64,000 nt of DNA from NCBI GenBank assembly GCA_016712275.1, contig JADJRI010000007.1:79696-143695 (forward strand). Reading direction: 5' to 3'. The notes beneath the pieces are model-generated. The model was not told where the DNA came from and did no database searches. It was given only the letters and a program-made list of their open reading frames with translations. Shown here piece after piece: positions 8,966-18,649 of this stretch. A program made the translations under genes and the position numbers. The DNA comes from Planctomycetota bacterium (GTDB lineage Bacteria > Planctomycetota > Phycisphaerae > UBA1845 > UTPLA1). Numbering within the stretch: position 1 is the first letter of the stretch; each line of letters starts with the position of its first letter.

Positions 8966-9934
8966 ATGGCCAAGTCGCTTCGCGACTTGGCACCGAATGT
9001 AAGCGAAGGCGCGCTTCATCGTCGCGCGGAACAAATTCCGCTTCAAAGCGCCACCATTACGCCAGAATCGGCTGAGATTGCGCAGAGCTGGTTCATACCG
9101 ACCATCCCCAAACCCCGTAAGGGGTGGCTAGTCTATTCGCTCGACTTCGTTCTGGCGACGCTTCAAGGCAGCGTGGCGGAACCGGAAAAGGTCAAGCGCA
9201 CACCCGCCTGGGTGACGATCGGCCATGTCGTTCGATTTCTCATGGGAATACTTCAAGTGTTCATCATGACGCTGGCGTGGGTACCGATTGTCAACTGGTT
9301 GCTTGAAATCGCCGCTCGAGTTTTTACGCAATGCCTTTGGATTCTTTTAAGAAGTTGCTATTGGAAGGCGCGACTTCGCAGTTTAGGAGTCGACACCATT
9401 ATCGATCAAGGCGTGGAAATCTGGGGGCCCGCGTCTGTATCGATCGGCTCGGAATGTCACATCGATACCAACGTGCGCCTGGCAGCCGGCGAGCGCCGAC
9501 ATCGTCAACACGGTTCGATTAGCATCGGCAATTTCGTGCATCTGGGGCCTGGCGTTCATATTGCCGGGCGCGGAACAGTCGTAATACAAGACAACGTCGG
9601 TGTTTCGGCGCTCGCGCATCTCTATAGTGCCACAAATACAATCGAATTCCCGAATGATCCGGGCATGCTTATCAGCATGTCGCACAGGGCGCCGATAAAG
9701 CATCAGCACGTCGTCGAGGGACCGATCGTCGTGGAAGAGTATGCTTTTATTGGAATGATGGCCCGCATCATGCCAAATGTGCGAATCGGCTATGGGGCCG
9801 TTATTCATGGAGCGACTGAATTAACAAAGGATGTCCCGCCGTTCGCCAATATAGGCGGCCCCCCAAGGGGCCGGCAAATCGGATGGCGAAAGCCGCGCAG
9901 ACCTAGTTTTCAAGAACACCGACTAATGAATTAA
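8966..9934 (+). CDS. Left-handed beta-helix (hexapeptide) acyltransferase
   Basis: A 322-residue protein from the in-frame ATG at 8966, ending at 9934. After a hydrophobic stretch of about 50 residues (VVRFLMGILQVFIMTLAWV to CLWILL) it has hexapeptide repeats: ISIGNFVHLGPGVHIAG, VVIQDNVGVSA, GPIVVEEYAFIG, IMPNVRIGYGAVIHG, then PPFANIGGPP. This is the usual layout of WbbJ/NodL-like O-acetyltransferases acting on sugars. The frame is open upstream into the formyltransferase end, so either the two are fused or an indel has removed the stop. The exact start is therefore uncertain. Confidence 0.75.
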   Translation: MAKSLRDLAPNVSEGALHRRAEQIPLQSATITPESAEIAQSWFIPTIPKPRKGWLVYSLDFVLATLQGSVAEPEKVKRTPAWVTIGHVVRFLMGILQVFIMTLAWVPIVNWLLEIAARVFTQCLWILLRSCYWKARLRSLGVDTIIDQGVEIWGPASVSIGSECHIDTNVRLAAGERRHRQHGSISIGNFVHLGPGVHIAGRGTVVIQDNVGVSALAHLYSATNTIEFPNDPGMLISMSHRAPIKHQHVVEGPIVVEEYAFIGMMARIMPNVRIGYGAVIHGATELTKDVPPFANIGGPPRGRQIGWRKPRRPSFQEHRLMN

Positions 9935-10005
9935 TGGGATCGAACGGCGATTGATACTACGCCAATTCAATAAAGCCAGAGCGGCCGGTTCGTGAGGATG
10001 CCGAT

Positions 10006-10419
10006 GTGACACCGATTGGAATGGGCGAATTTCATCACGTTGGCGTTGCGGTTCGAAGCATCGAACGCGCCGTCGAGTTGTATGTCGCTTCATTCGGCGC
10101 CATCGTCGAATCCGGACTTTTTCACGATTTGGAGCAGGGTGTGCGGATACAGTTTGTTCGCATCGGTACACTGCGCATCGAATTGCTGGAACCGGCCGCA
10201 ACCCCGTCGCCCCTGGACGGGATCTTACGAAAAGGGCTGAGTTTGTATCATACCGCGTTTGAAACCCGTGAATTCGACGCGCTCGTGGGACAGGCCGCGA
10301 CCCGGGGCATGACTGTGGTCTCTCCTCCGAAGCCGGCCATTGCGTTCGAGAAACGACGTGTGGCATTTTTGTCATCCGGAGGCCTCTTGGTAGAGTTGAT
10401 CGAGGCGGCCTCGCCATGA
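10006..10419 (+). CDS. VOC family (glyoxalase-fold) protein
   Basis: A 137-residue vicinal-oxygen-chelate protein starting with GTG at 10006 behind a GTGAGG sequence at 9991-9996. It has FHHVGVAVRSIERAVELY (first metal His), IELLEP (first Glu), YHTAFETREFDALV (second His) and LVELIEA (last Glu), the H-E-H-E set expected for a methylmalonyl-CoA epimerase or glyoxalase-like metal site. It sits just before fkbH and the carrier protein gene, so it may modify an acyl unit, but the substrate cannot be told. Confidence 0.75.
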   Translation: MTPIGMGEFHHVGVAVRSIERAVELYVASFGAIVESGLFHDLEQGVRIQFVRIGTLRIELLEPAATPSPLDGILRKGLSLYHTAFETREFDALVGQAATRGMTVVSPPKPAIAFEKRRVAFLSSGGLLVELIEAASP

Positions 10420-10450
10420 CAGCAGTTCGCCCACAATCATTACATCAAAA

Positions 10451-12295
10451 ATGGATGACGATCCGACCATGTTGAACGACCCGGCCTGGGCCAACGAAGT
10501 GCTTGACGACGTGTCGCGCGAATCCAGCCTGATGAGAATGAATCGAGCGGCTGGGCAGCTCGCGGACCTGAAGTCTGTACTGGGCCGCGTATCGGTTCGC
10601 GTCGGTTGTTTGGCATCATTCACATTCGATCCTTTAAAGATCCCATTGGAATTGCAGGAATTCGGTCTGGCATTTCACTCGAAATGCTGGTCACGCCATT
10701 CGGACGATTCGAACAGGAATTAATCGATCCTTCCTCCAATCTTGCGGAATTCGATGCGAACGTCGTGTTGTTGGCAGTACGTTTGTGCGACGTTTGCCCG
10801 GAAATCCATGAGGAATTCAACCGCCTGACATCCGGAGAAGCGACAGCACTGCTTGACGGCTGGTTCGTTCGACTGTCAACGGCCTTGCGATCCTTCCGGT
10901 CGCGGTCGAAGGCTCTTGTTTTGATCCAGAATTATGAAATGCCAGCCCACCCCGCAATGGGAATTGCCGAGGCCACCGGCGTGCATTCGCAATGCCAACT
11001 CATTCACGAAGCCAATCGACGACTCATACTGCTGGCGCGTGAATTCGAGAATATGCATGTCATGGATTATGACGCACTGGTGGCATGCGTGGGAAGAGAG
11101 GCATGGTGCGACGATCGAATGCGACTGTTTGCAAGAATTCCGGTCGCGAGCGCCCATTACTGGCGGCTGGCGGGCTTTTATGTTCGTCACCTGCGGCCAC
11201 TTTATGGACTTGCAAAAAAAGTGCTGGTGCTGGATGCGGATCATACCTTGTGGGGCGGCGTGGTCGGCGATGTCGGGGTACACGGCATTCAGTTGGGCCA
11301 CGATTTTCCGGGCAATGCGTTCGTTGAGTTTCAGAAGAAAATACTCGATCTGCACCGCCGTGGTGTGGTGTTGGCAATCGCGAGCAAGAACGAATCCGGC
11401 ATCGTCGAACAGGTATTGAGCGAGCATCCGGACATGGTTCTCAAGCGCGAGCACTTTTCGGCGATGCGCGTGAATTGGAAGCCGAAGCCGGACAATCTGC
11501 GAGAAATCGCAGCAGAACTCAACCTGGGCATTGACAGCTTTGTGTTCATTGACGACAGCCCCGTGGAATGCGATTTGATGCGCAAAACGCTGCCGGAAGT
11601 TTTGACCATTCAATTGCCTAAGGATCCGGCCGGCTATCCCAGAGTCGCGGACCATCTGGATTGCTTTGATCAATGGACGGTGTCGGAGGAGGATCGCCGG
11701 CGTGGAGCGCTGTATCGGGCCGAGTCGGAGCGGAAACAACTTCAGGCGAATGTCATCGATATGCCGACGTTTTACCGCCAGCTTGAAATGCGAATGACCG
11801 TTTACATCAACGATGAATCGCACGTCGCGCGTACGTCGCAGATGACCAACCGAACCAATCAATTCAACATGCACACACAGCGGTGCAGCGAAGACGATAT
11901 CCGGCGGTTTATGAACGATGGCGAACACGAACTCGTGACGGTTGCCCTTGCGGATCGATTCGGGGACAATGGAGTCATCGGCATGACGCTTATCCGGCGA
12001 AGCGGAATGCTGGCGGCTGCCGCAATTTCTGATGAGCTGCCGGGTGCTGGGTCGAACCGTTGAACACACATTGTTGCGGTGGATTGCCCATCGGGCAAAG
12101 GCAGACGGCGCCCGAAGAATAACGGCGGAATTCGTTCCGACGGCGAAGAACAAGCCGTTTGCCGGGTTTTATGGCGAGTGCGGATTAAGGCAAACTGCAA
12201 TGTCCGGCGATATACAACTGTGGGAACTCGGGCTGGATGGCGTTTTAGAACCCCTTCCCGAGTGGATCGAACTCATTGTGCAGGGAGGCAACTGA
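10451..12295 (+). CDS. FkbH-like HAD-IIIC protein, two frameshifts
   Basis: About 614 residues when joined. The N-terminal domain (VRVGCLASFTFDPLKIPLEL) shifts frame near 10665, then SLEMLVTPFGRFEQEL follows. The HAD domain has VLVLDADHTLWGGVVGD (DxDxT motif 1, about 11222) and FVFIDDSPVECDLM (motif 4). The frame changes again near 12030 at the C-terminal GNAT-like part (SCRVLGRTVEHTLLR). FkbH proteins take 1,3-bisphosphoglycerate, dephosphorylate it and load a glyceryl group on an acyl carrier protein. The carrier protein gene begins 5 bases after this one, a direct functional match. The family is firm; glyceryl as the actual unit is inferred from characterised members. Confidence 0.88.
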
Positions 12296-12300
12296 CGGGC

Positions 12301-12549
12301 ATGGCAGGCACGGACAACGCAAACCGGTTTCGGACCATCGTGAGCACGATCCTGCAGGTTCCGGAGAATCAGATCACGGATGATCTGACGCCCGATCGGG
12401 TGGATACGTGGGATTCGCTGAATCACATCAACCTGATCGGTGCATTGGAACAGGAATTCGGCGTCACACTGGCCACCGAGAATCTTGAAAAAACGCAGTC
12501 GATTCCCGTACTAAAGTCGCTTCTCCTGCAGCATGGCGTGCATGTCTGA
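12301..12549 (+). CDS. Acyl carrier protein
   Basis: An 82-residue carrier protein with WDSLNHINLI, whose Ser (about residue 41) is the phosphopantetheine attachment site. It shows the usual four-helix pattern, ending in an acidic stretch. The ATG at 12301 follows GGGAGG at 12284-12289. Immediately after fkbH, it is the likely acceptor of the FkbH-loaded three-carbon unit. Its end overlaps the next gene by 8-17 bases. Confidence 0.88.
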   Translation: MAGTDNANRFRTIVSTILQVPENQITDDLTPDRVDTWDSLNHINLIGALEQEFGVTLATENLEKTQSIPVLKSLLLQHGVHV

Positions 12550-14103
12550 TGCGCCCTCCAATTCGGTCACATCATTAGCGGCCGTCGCGCCGGACGCGGC
12601 CGCACGCAATCGTCGACTCATTCTGCTTACCTATCTGCTCGGCATGCTGCTCTATGGGCTGACCTGCGCTCCCGGGGTGTTCTGGCAGGACAGTGCGATG
12701 TTTCAGCATCGCGTGTGGTTCGGCGATTTGCACGGCGAGAGCGGCCTGGCCCTGGCGCATCCGTTGTATATCTGGCTGGCCCGGGGATTCACGATTCTGT
12801 TTCCGCTGGGCGATTTTGCGTGGCGCGTGAATTTGTTTTCCGCGATGTGCAGTGCCGCAACTCTGGCAGTTGCGATGCGATTGCTGCTGAATGTGACCCG
12901 GTGTCCGACTTCGTCCTGCATCGGTGTTGTGACGCTGGCCGTCAGCCATACGTTCTGGACGCACGCGGCCATCGCGGAGGTTTACAATCTCTATGCGCTG
13001 GGACTGCTGATCGAGCTGTGGTGCGTGGAACGTTTGTTGACGACACGGAGGTGGAAATGGCTGGCCTGGGCGCTGGTTGTGTGCGGGCTGAACCTATCGA
13101 ACCATTTGCTGGCGCTGTTGCATGGGCCGGCCTATGTGATGATGGTGATCTGGGGGCTGCACTCGCATTTTGAACTGGAGAAGGTTTGGAGCGTTGGTGA
13201 TCGCATTTCTAATCGGAACGCTGCCCTATACCGCGGCTGATTGTTGAGAATATTTCAGGCGGGCAGCATGTCGTTGAGGCCTTGAAAGAAGCGGTCGTCG
13301 GGCCTGGGGAGCGTTCTAGTAAGGTGCTGGAGGTCGGCTTTTCGCTGGTTCGCCAGGGTAAACGGGCTGCTGAGTATTTTGCGATGAATTTCCCGACCCT
13401 GCTGGTGCTGCTGATACCCTTCGGCATTCATTTCCTTGAGAAGCGCCCGAATTTACGCGTGTTTTGGTGGTTCTTGCTGCTTGTGTTCGGCGTCGATTTT
13501 GTGTTTGCGTTTCGTTATCCGGTGCCGGACCAGTTCGTGTTCTTCACACCGTGCTATGTCATTGTGGCGCTCCTGATCGGCATCGGGGCGGCCTGGATTG
13601 TTCAGAGGTTCAAGAACTCCGCGGTTGGCATTGGAATGGCGGCGCTGGCATTCCTGCCAGTGGGTGCCTATTTAATGGCACCTATTATGCTCCGATCGCT
13701 TCGCATCGATCTCGGCATCAAACGGGACATTCCCTACCGCGACACCGCACGCTATTTCATTCAGCCGTGGAAATGCGGGGAGAACAGCGCGCAACATTTT
13801 GGCGAGGAGGCCCTGAAGACTGCCGGCCCCGATGGGTTGCTGTATGCCGACACCACGATCAAGAATGTGCTCGTGTTTCTGCGCGACGTCGAAGGAATTG
13901 AACCAGGCGTGACGCTGACGACGGGGCATGACACGATTCCCAAGCAGCCGCGAATCGACCGGACGCCGGAGGACGTGGAGCCGTTTGTGGCCGGGGGAAG
14001 GGCTTTTATTTGCACGAACGTGGACGCCTATGTGCCCAAGTGGATGCGTGAGCGATGGCGACTGGAGCCGGAGGGCGTTATTTTTCGCATTGTCCCGCGG
14101 TGA
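12542..14103 (+). CDS. Polytopic membrane protein, DUF2723/GT-C-like, frameshifted
   Basis: About 520 residues after joining two pieces. The first part (from the ATG at 12542, or 12533) has many hydrophobic helices and the early motif GVFWQDSAMFQ with AHPLYIWLARGF, as in DUF2723 and related GT-C glycosyltransferases where an acidic residue follows helix 1. Around 13200 and 13240 the frame is disturbed (GTLPYTA then IVENISGGQHVVEAL). The second part carries more helices (LLVLLIPFGIHFL, VIVALLIGIGAAW) and a soluble C-terminal domain. It may transfer a lipid-linked sugar; I cannot name the substrate. Confidence 0.65.
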
Positions 14104-14200
14104 AGAGGGACACTAAAATGTGAAAGCACGGTCCGGTTGTGCGGCGAAAGGCCGATTAGTAATGCCGGCGAATTGGCACCAAAGAATCGGAGGACACATC

Positions 14201-14530
14201 ATGTCAGAACTGGCGAGCAAGGAATGCGTGCCGTGCAAGGGCGGCGTGCCGGGGCTGGATGCGGCGGCGGCGAATGAGCTGCTCTGGAAGCTCGACGGCT
14301 GGGTGATCGAGAAGGAGTATCATCTGGCGCGTTCGTTCACGTTTCCGGATTTTGTGAAGGCGCTGGCGTTTGTGAATCGCGTGGGCGAACTGGCCGAGCA
14401 GCAAGGACATCACCCCGACATTTATCTGGCCTGGGGGATGGTGAAGATCGAGATTTGGACGCACAAGATCAAGGGATTGACGGAGAGCGATTTCATTCTG
14501 GCGGCGAAGATCGATCAGTTGCCGCGGTGA
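14201..14530 (+). CDS. Pterin-4a-carbinolamine dehydratase
   Basis: A 109-residue protein from the ATG at 14201, preceded by GGAGG at 14189-14193. It shows the family motifs WVIEKEYHLARSFTFPDF, AEQQGHHPDIYLAWG with the catalytic His pair, and VKIEIWTHKIKGLTESDF. The enzyme dehydrates 4a-hydroxytetrahydrobiopterin, and is often found even where no aromatic hydroxylase is present. The N-terminal CxxC (ECVPCKGG) is common in bacterial members. It seems unrelated to the polysaccharide genes on either side. Confidence 0.93.
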   Translation: MSELASKECVPCKGGVPGLDAAAANELLWKLDGWVIEKEYHLARSFTFPDFVKALAFVNRVGELAEQQGHHPDIYLAWGMVKIEIWTHKIKGLTESDFILAAKIDQLPR

Positions 14531-14557
14531 ACGGTTGCACAATACTTGAAATCACTC

Positions 14558-15526
14558 TCAATTCAACCGGGCCGGCTCGTTGTGGATTCGCTTTTTGCTT
14601 AAGTACCATTCAATCGTCCGGCGAAGTCCATCGTCCAACTCGGTTTCGCTCCACCAACCGAAGTGCGCGGCCGCGCGGGAGGTTTCCAGCTTGCGGCGGG
14701 GTTGTCCATCGGGCTTGGTGGTGTCCCACGCGATTTTGCCTTCGTAACCGACGAGCGTTCGGATTTTTTCGGCCAGATCGCGAATCGTGATTTCTTCACC
14801 AATGCCGAGGTTGACCGGTTGGTCGCCATCGTATTTCTGCGCCGCGGAGACAATGCCTTTTGCGCAATCATCGACATAAAGAAACTCGCGGCTTGCGTTG
14901 CCGGTGCCCCAGACTTCGACCTGCGGGGCCCCCGCCGCTTTGGCTTCGACGAATTTGCGGATGAGCGCGGGGATAACGTGGCTGGTTGCGGCGTCGAAAT
15001 TGTCGCCGGGGCCGTAGAGATTGACCGGCAGCAAGTAGATGCCATTGAGGCCGTACTGAGCACGATAAGACTGGAGCATGACGATGAGTGCCTTCTTGGC
15101 GACACCATAGGGCGCGTTGGTTTCCTCGGGATAGCCGTTCCAGAGGTCATCTTCGCGGAACGGGACCGGGGCGAATTTGGGGTAGGAGCAGACCGTGCCA
15201 ATTTGCACAAACTTCTTGATGGTGTTGCGGCGGGCGTGCTCGATGAGGTGGAGGCCCATCGCCATGTTGGCGTGGAAAAAGCGACCCGGGTTTTGGCGAT
15301 TGGCGCCAATGCCCCCCACTTCGGCTGCGAGATGGATGACGATTGTTGGTTTCATCCGGGCATACATTTGCTCGACGGCTTCCTCGCAGGTGAGGTCGAA
15401 TTCGGCGCGGCGCGGGATGAGGATGTTGTCGGCTGACACGCCCGCTTTCGCGAGTTCGGCGCAGACGACGCGGCCCAGGAAGCCTGCACCGCCAGTGACG
15501 ACAATCCGTTGATGGGTCAAGTTCAT
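14558..15526 (-). CDS. fcl: GDP-L-fucose synthase
   Basis: A 322-residue extended short-chain dehydrogenase that epimerises and reduces GDP-4-keto-6-deoxymannose to GDP-L-fucose. The N-terminal NADP motif is VVTGGAGFLGRVV. HLAAEVGGIGANR, GTVCSYPKFAPVPF with the catalytic Ser, and YGVAKKALIVML (Tyr-x3-Lys) are characteristic of Fcl, as is NLYGPGDNFD. It lies 17 bases downstream of gmd on the same strand, giving the two-step GDP-mannose to GDP-fucose route. No frameshift. Confidence 0.95.
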   Translation of the reverse strand: MNLTHQRIVVTGGAGFLGRVVCAELAKAGVSADNILIPRRAEFDLTCEEAVEQMYARMKPTIVIHLAAEVGGIGANRQNPGRFFHANMAMGLHLIEHARRNTIKKFVQIGTVCSYPKFAPVPFREDDLWNGYPEETNAPYGVAKKALIVMLQSYRAQYGLNGIYLLPVNLYGPGDNFDAATSHVIPALIRKFVEAKAAGAPQVEVWGTGNASREFLYVDDCAKGIVSAAQKYDGDQPVNLGIGEEITIRDLAEKIRTLVGYEGKIAWDTTKPDGQPRRKLETSRAAAHFGWWSETELDDGLRRTIEWYLSKKRIHNEPARLN

Positions 15527-15543
15527 ATCTTATCGAGATTCCT

Positions 15544-16617
15544 TCAGAATAAGCCGCGGCTTTCGTAAACTCCCGGCCCCTTTGGGGCTGGGCTAAACGG
15601 GTTTACGCGCGTTCGATGTTCCCTCAGCACGCGTTCCTCTTTCGCCAGCCGCCAGTCATGGTCGATCATCAGTTTGACCAATTCCTTGAATGACACCGTC
15701 GGCGACCAGTCGAGCGATTTGCGGGCTTTTGAGGCATCGCCCTGCAGTTCATCCACTTCCGCTGGACGGTAATAACGCGGGTCTTTTTCGATGTACTTCG
15801 TCGCGTCGAGGCCGAGAAGGTCGAACGCTTCGGTCGCGAAATCGAGCACGGAGTGGGATTCGCCGGTGGCAATGACATAATCCTCGGGCTCGTCCTGTTG
15901 CAACATGAGCCACATGGCGCGGACGTAATCGCCGGCGAAGCCCCAGTCGCGGCGGGCGTCGAGATTGCCGAGGTAGAGCTTTTCTTGAAGCCCTTCCTTG
16001 ATTCGGGTGGCGGCGCGGGTGATTTTACGGGTGACGAACGTCTCGCCGCGGCGCGGGCTTTCGTGATTGAACAGGATGCCGCAGCACGCGAAAAGGCCAT
16101 ACGCTTCGCGGTAGTTGACGACCTGCCAGTGGGCGAAGGCTTTGGCGCAGCCGTAGGGGCTACGCGGGTGAAATGGCGTTGTTTCTCGCTGCGGCACTTC
16201 GCGGACTTTGCCGAACATTTCGCTGCTGGAGGCCTGATAAAACCTCAGCTTGCGGCCGCTCTCTCGCACGGCTTCGAGGAGGCGTAGCGTACCCAGTGCA
16301 TCAGTATCGGCCGTGTACACCGGCTGATCGAAGCTGACGCGGACATGCGACTGGGCCGCAAGGTTGTAGACCTCGTCCGGCGCGATTTTAGCGATGAGAC
16401 GCGAAAGTGCGCTGCCATCGGTGAGATCGCCGTAGTGGAGAAAGAGGCGCGTGCCGACGGCGTGCGGGTCTTGGTAAATATGATCGATGCGGTCGGTGTT
16501 GAAAGTGCTGGCGCGGCGGATGAGGCCGTGAACTTCGTAGCCCTTATCGAGCAGTAGTTCGGCGAGGTAGCTGCCGTCCTGGCCGGTGATGCCCGTGATA
16601 AATGCGCGCTTGGCCAT
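15544..16617 (-). CDS. gmd: GDP-mannose 4,6-dehydratase
   Basis: A 357-residue enzyme converting GDP-mannose to GDP-4-keto-6-deoxymannose. Motifs: FITGITGQDGSYLAELLL (NADP site), RRASTFNTDRIDHIY, NLAAQSHVRVSF, SSSEMFGKVREVPQ and YGCAKAFAHW (catalytic Tyr-Lys), and NHESPRRGETFVTRKI, all diagnostic of Gmd. Length is normal. It precedes fcl by 17 bases, forming a GDP-fucose operon with the upstream epimerase at 16645. Some intermediates may instead feed GDP-rhamnose or colitose-type sugars, but fcl makes fucose the simplest reading. Confidence 0.95.
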   Translation of the reverse strand: MAKRAFITGITGQDGSYLAELLLDKGYEVHGLIRRASTFNTDRIDHIYQDPHAVGTRLFLHYGDLTDGSALSRLIAKIAPDEVYNLAAQSHVRVSFDQPVYTADTDALGTLRLLEAVRESGRKLRFYQASSSEMFGKVREVPQRETTPFHPRSPYGCAKAFAHWQVVNYREAYGLFACCGILFNHESPRRGETFVTRKITRAATRIKEGLQEKLYLGNLDARRDWGFAGDYVRAMWLMLQQDEPEDYVIATGESHSVLDFATEAFDLLGLDATKYIEKDPRYYRPAEVDELQGDASKARKSLDWSPTVSFKELVKLMIDHDWRLAKEERVLREHRTRVNPFSPAPKGPGVYESRGLF

Positions 16618-16644
16618 TCGATGAAACTTCCGCGTTGTGCGACC

Positions 16645-17615
16645 TCAAGTTGATCGATACCACTGTACAAAGCCCGCCAGACCATCATCCAGCGACGTTC
16701 GCGGCTCGTAGCCGAGTTCTTTTTGTGCCAGCGACACGTCAGCGTATGTCCGATCGACATCGCCGGGTTGCAGCGGCTGACGGTCGATGATCGCCTTTTT
16801 CCCGAGGGCACGCTCAATCGCGACAATCAGGTCGGTCAAGGACACCGGCCGCGACTCGCCGAGGTTGTAGATATGATAACCGGTTGCTCTGTCGATCGCA
16901 GCGAGAATGCCCAAAACGATATCGGCCACATAGGTATGGTCCCGCATCATGCTGCCATCGCCAAAGACCGGGATCGGTTTGCCGCCATCGATGAGCCTGG
17001 TGAATTTGTGAATGGCGAGATCCGGCCGTTGGCGCGGGCCAAAGACGGTGAAAAATCTCAGGCAGGTGACGTCCATTTGATAGAGGTGGTGATAGGTGTG
17101 GCATAACAGCTCGCCCGCGCGTTTGGTGGCGGCATAGGGCGAGATGGGATGATCAACAGGGTCGGATTCGGAGAACGGCACCTTTGCGTTGTTGCCATAA
17201 ACGCTGGAACTGCTGCCGAAGATGAATCGCCGGATGTTGTGCTTGCGGGCGGCTTCGAGCAGGACGTTGGTCCCGTTCAGGTTGACATCCTGGTAGAGGA
17301 TTGGGTTCTCGATGGATGGGCGTACGCCGGCCCGGGCGGCGAGATGGATAATGGTGTCGATGCTGCCGTCGGCCAAAGCACGATCGACAGTCGATGGGTC
17401 GCGAATGTCGCCTTCGACCAATGTGAATGCAGCATGACTCAGTGCAACAGCGATATTTCGTTTCTTGACGGCCGGGTCGTAGAAATTGTCGAAATTATCG
17501 AGGCCGACAACCTGAAGATCGCGAGCGAGCAGCGCTCGCAGAGGTGCGAACCGATGAAACCGGCCGCACCGGTGACGAGGATGGTGCGAATTGGGTTGTT
17601 TTGGTTTGACTCCAT
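16645..17615 (-). CDS. NAD-dependent sugar epimerase (UDP-glucuronate 4-epimerase-like), frameshifted
   Basis: The gene starts at 17615 (MESNQNNPIRTILVTG), with the NAD motif TGAAGFIGSHL, and shifts frame near 17535 after GSHLCER. The remainder reads LLARDLQVVGLDNFDNFYDP, then an intact stretch with HLAARAGVRPSIENP, SSSSVYGNNAKVPF and YAATKRAGELL (Tyr-x3-Lys). The Arg-rich PSIENP and LRFFTVFGPRQRPD blocks are those of UDP-glucuronate 4-epimerase and its relatives. About 323 residues when joined. It supplies a nucleotide sugar for the surrounding locus; the precise substrate is inferred. Confidence 0.85.
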
Positions 17616-17841
17616 GCTTCAGTTCGGTGAGACAGCCAAGGCATTCAGTCTTACTTTCGAATCAGCTCTTATACCCATAATGACGGTATTACAACCTCAT
17701 CGTCCAAATCAAGCGGCTGAATCACGGAGGCCGTTCAACATGGTAGGCGCGAGCGAGATTGGGACCCATGCCTGGCCGTTGCCGTCCAAAACGGCTGATA
17801 ATCAAGAAACTTGAGTCGCGCGGCGCAATTCACTCCGCCGA

Positions 17842-18594
17842 TTATAAGTCGAGTATGCAGAACAAGCTCGTGCCAGGGACCCAGCATGGCACGACCATCT
17901 GCTCAATTACAAACGCGAATCCCACCAGTTTATGAGGCCATGCGAAGCCGGGCGCGGAGAGCTTTGTCTTTCGATTGGATTTTGTGAGATTGATTAACCG
18001 TGCGGGCGGATAGAGCGCGTGAAAAAAATAGCCCTGATCGCGCAGTAAAAACTCACCCGGATGATAGAGTTCATGGATCGACTGATGGTCGTATCTTTTA
18101 TAGTGACGAAAATGGACGTCGTAATTCGACCAGACTTCCATTCGTGCGGGGACGGTAATGAGAATGGACCGCACATTTGGAAAGTGCCCGCGGCATCGAG
18201 AGAGGAATTCCGCAGGCCGCTCGATGTGCTCCAGGACGTCGAGCATCATCAGAAAATTCACACTTGACCGGTAATCGGCCGGCAGTTCGCAGGCATCGAC
18301 ACCAAACTCGAGATAATCAGAGATGCGCTGATTACACGGCTTCGCGATTGAAATATCGCAACCCCTGCACTCGATTCCACGTTGACGCATGTAATCGGTC
18401 ACGAGACCCGGACCGCAACCGATTTCCAGCACGGGACCCTTCGTGTCTCCCATTGCTTGGCGCAGCAATCGGTGGACAATTCGATTTCGCGCGTGGATCC
18501 AGTAATGCCGCTCGATGCCCGCGGGATAAACATCGGCGTACTCCGCATCAACAAATCCTGTTTGATCTGGCAGGCTTGGTTCCGATTGATTCAT
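17842..18594 (-). CDS. Class I SAM-dependent methyltransferase
   Basis: A 250-residue methyltransferase from the ATG at 18594 (MNQSEPS), chosen because longer starts would lie in the upstream gene. Motif I is VLEIGCGPGLVTDYM, followed by CRGCDIS and MLDVLEHIERP, the usual layout of UbiG/type 11-like enzymes. It lies between sugar genes on the same strand as another methyltransferase and a GT2, so it likely methylates a sugar of the polymer. Confidence 0.8.
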   Translation of the reverse strand: MNQSEPSLPDQTGFVDAEYADVYPAGIERHYWIHARNRIVHRLLRQAMGDTKGPVLEIGCGPGLVTDYMRQRGIECRGCDISIAKPCNQRISDYLEFGVDACELPADYRSSVNFLMMLDVLEHIERPAEFLSRCRGHFPNVRSILITVPARMEVWSNYDVHFRHYKRYDHQSIHELYHPGEFLLRDQGYFFHALYPPARLINLTKSNRKTKLSAPGFAWPHKLVGFAFVIEQMVVPCWVPGTSLFCILDL

Positions 18595-18649
18595 GTTGCG
18601 CTTTGTTTGAGTCAATGAAGCGGCGGCGTCCCAATCATACCGCGCCAGG

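Noticed and set aside
10876..12153. 425-residue minus-strand open frame opposite fkbH
   Set aside because: The plus strand encodes clear HAD motifs over the same bases; the minus-strand product shows no recognisable domain.
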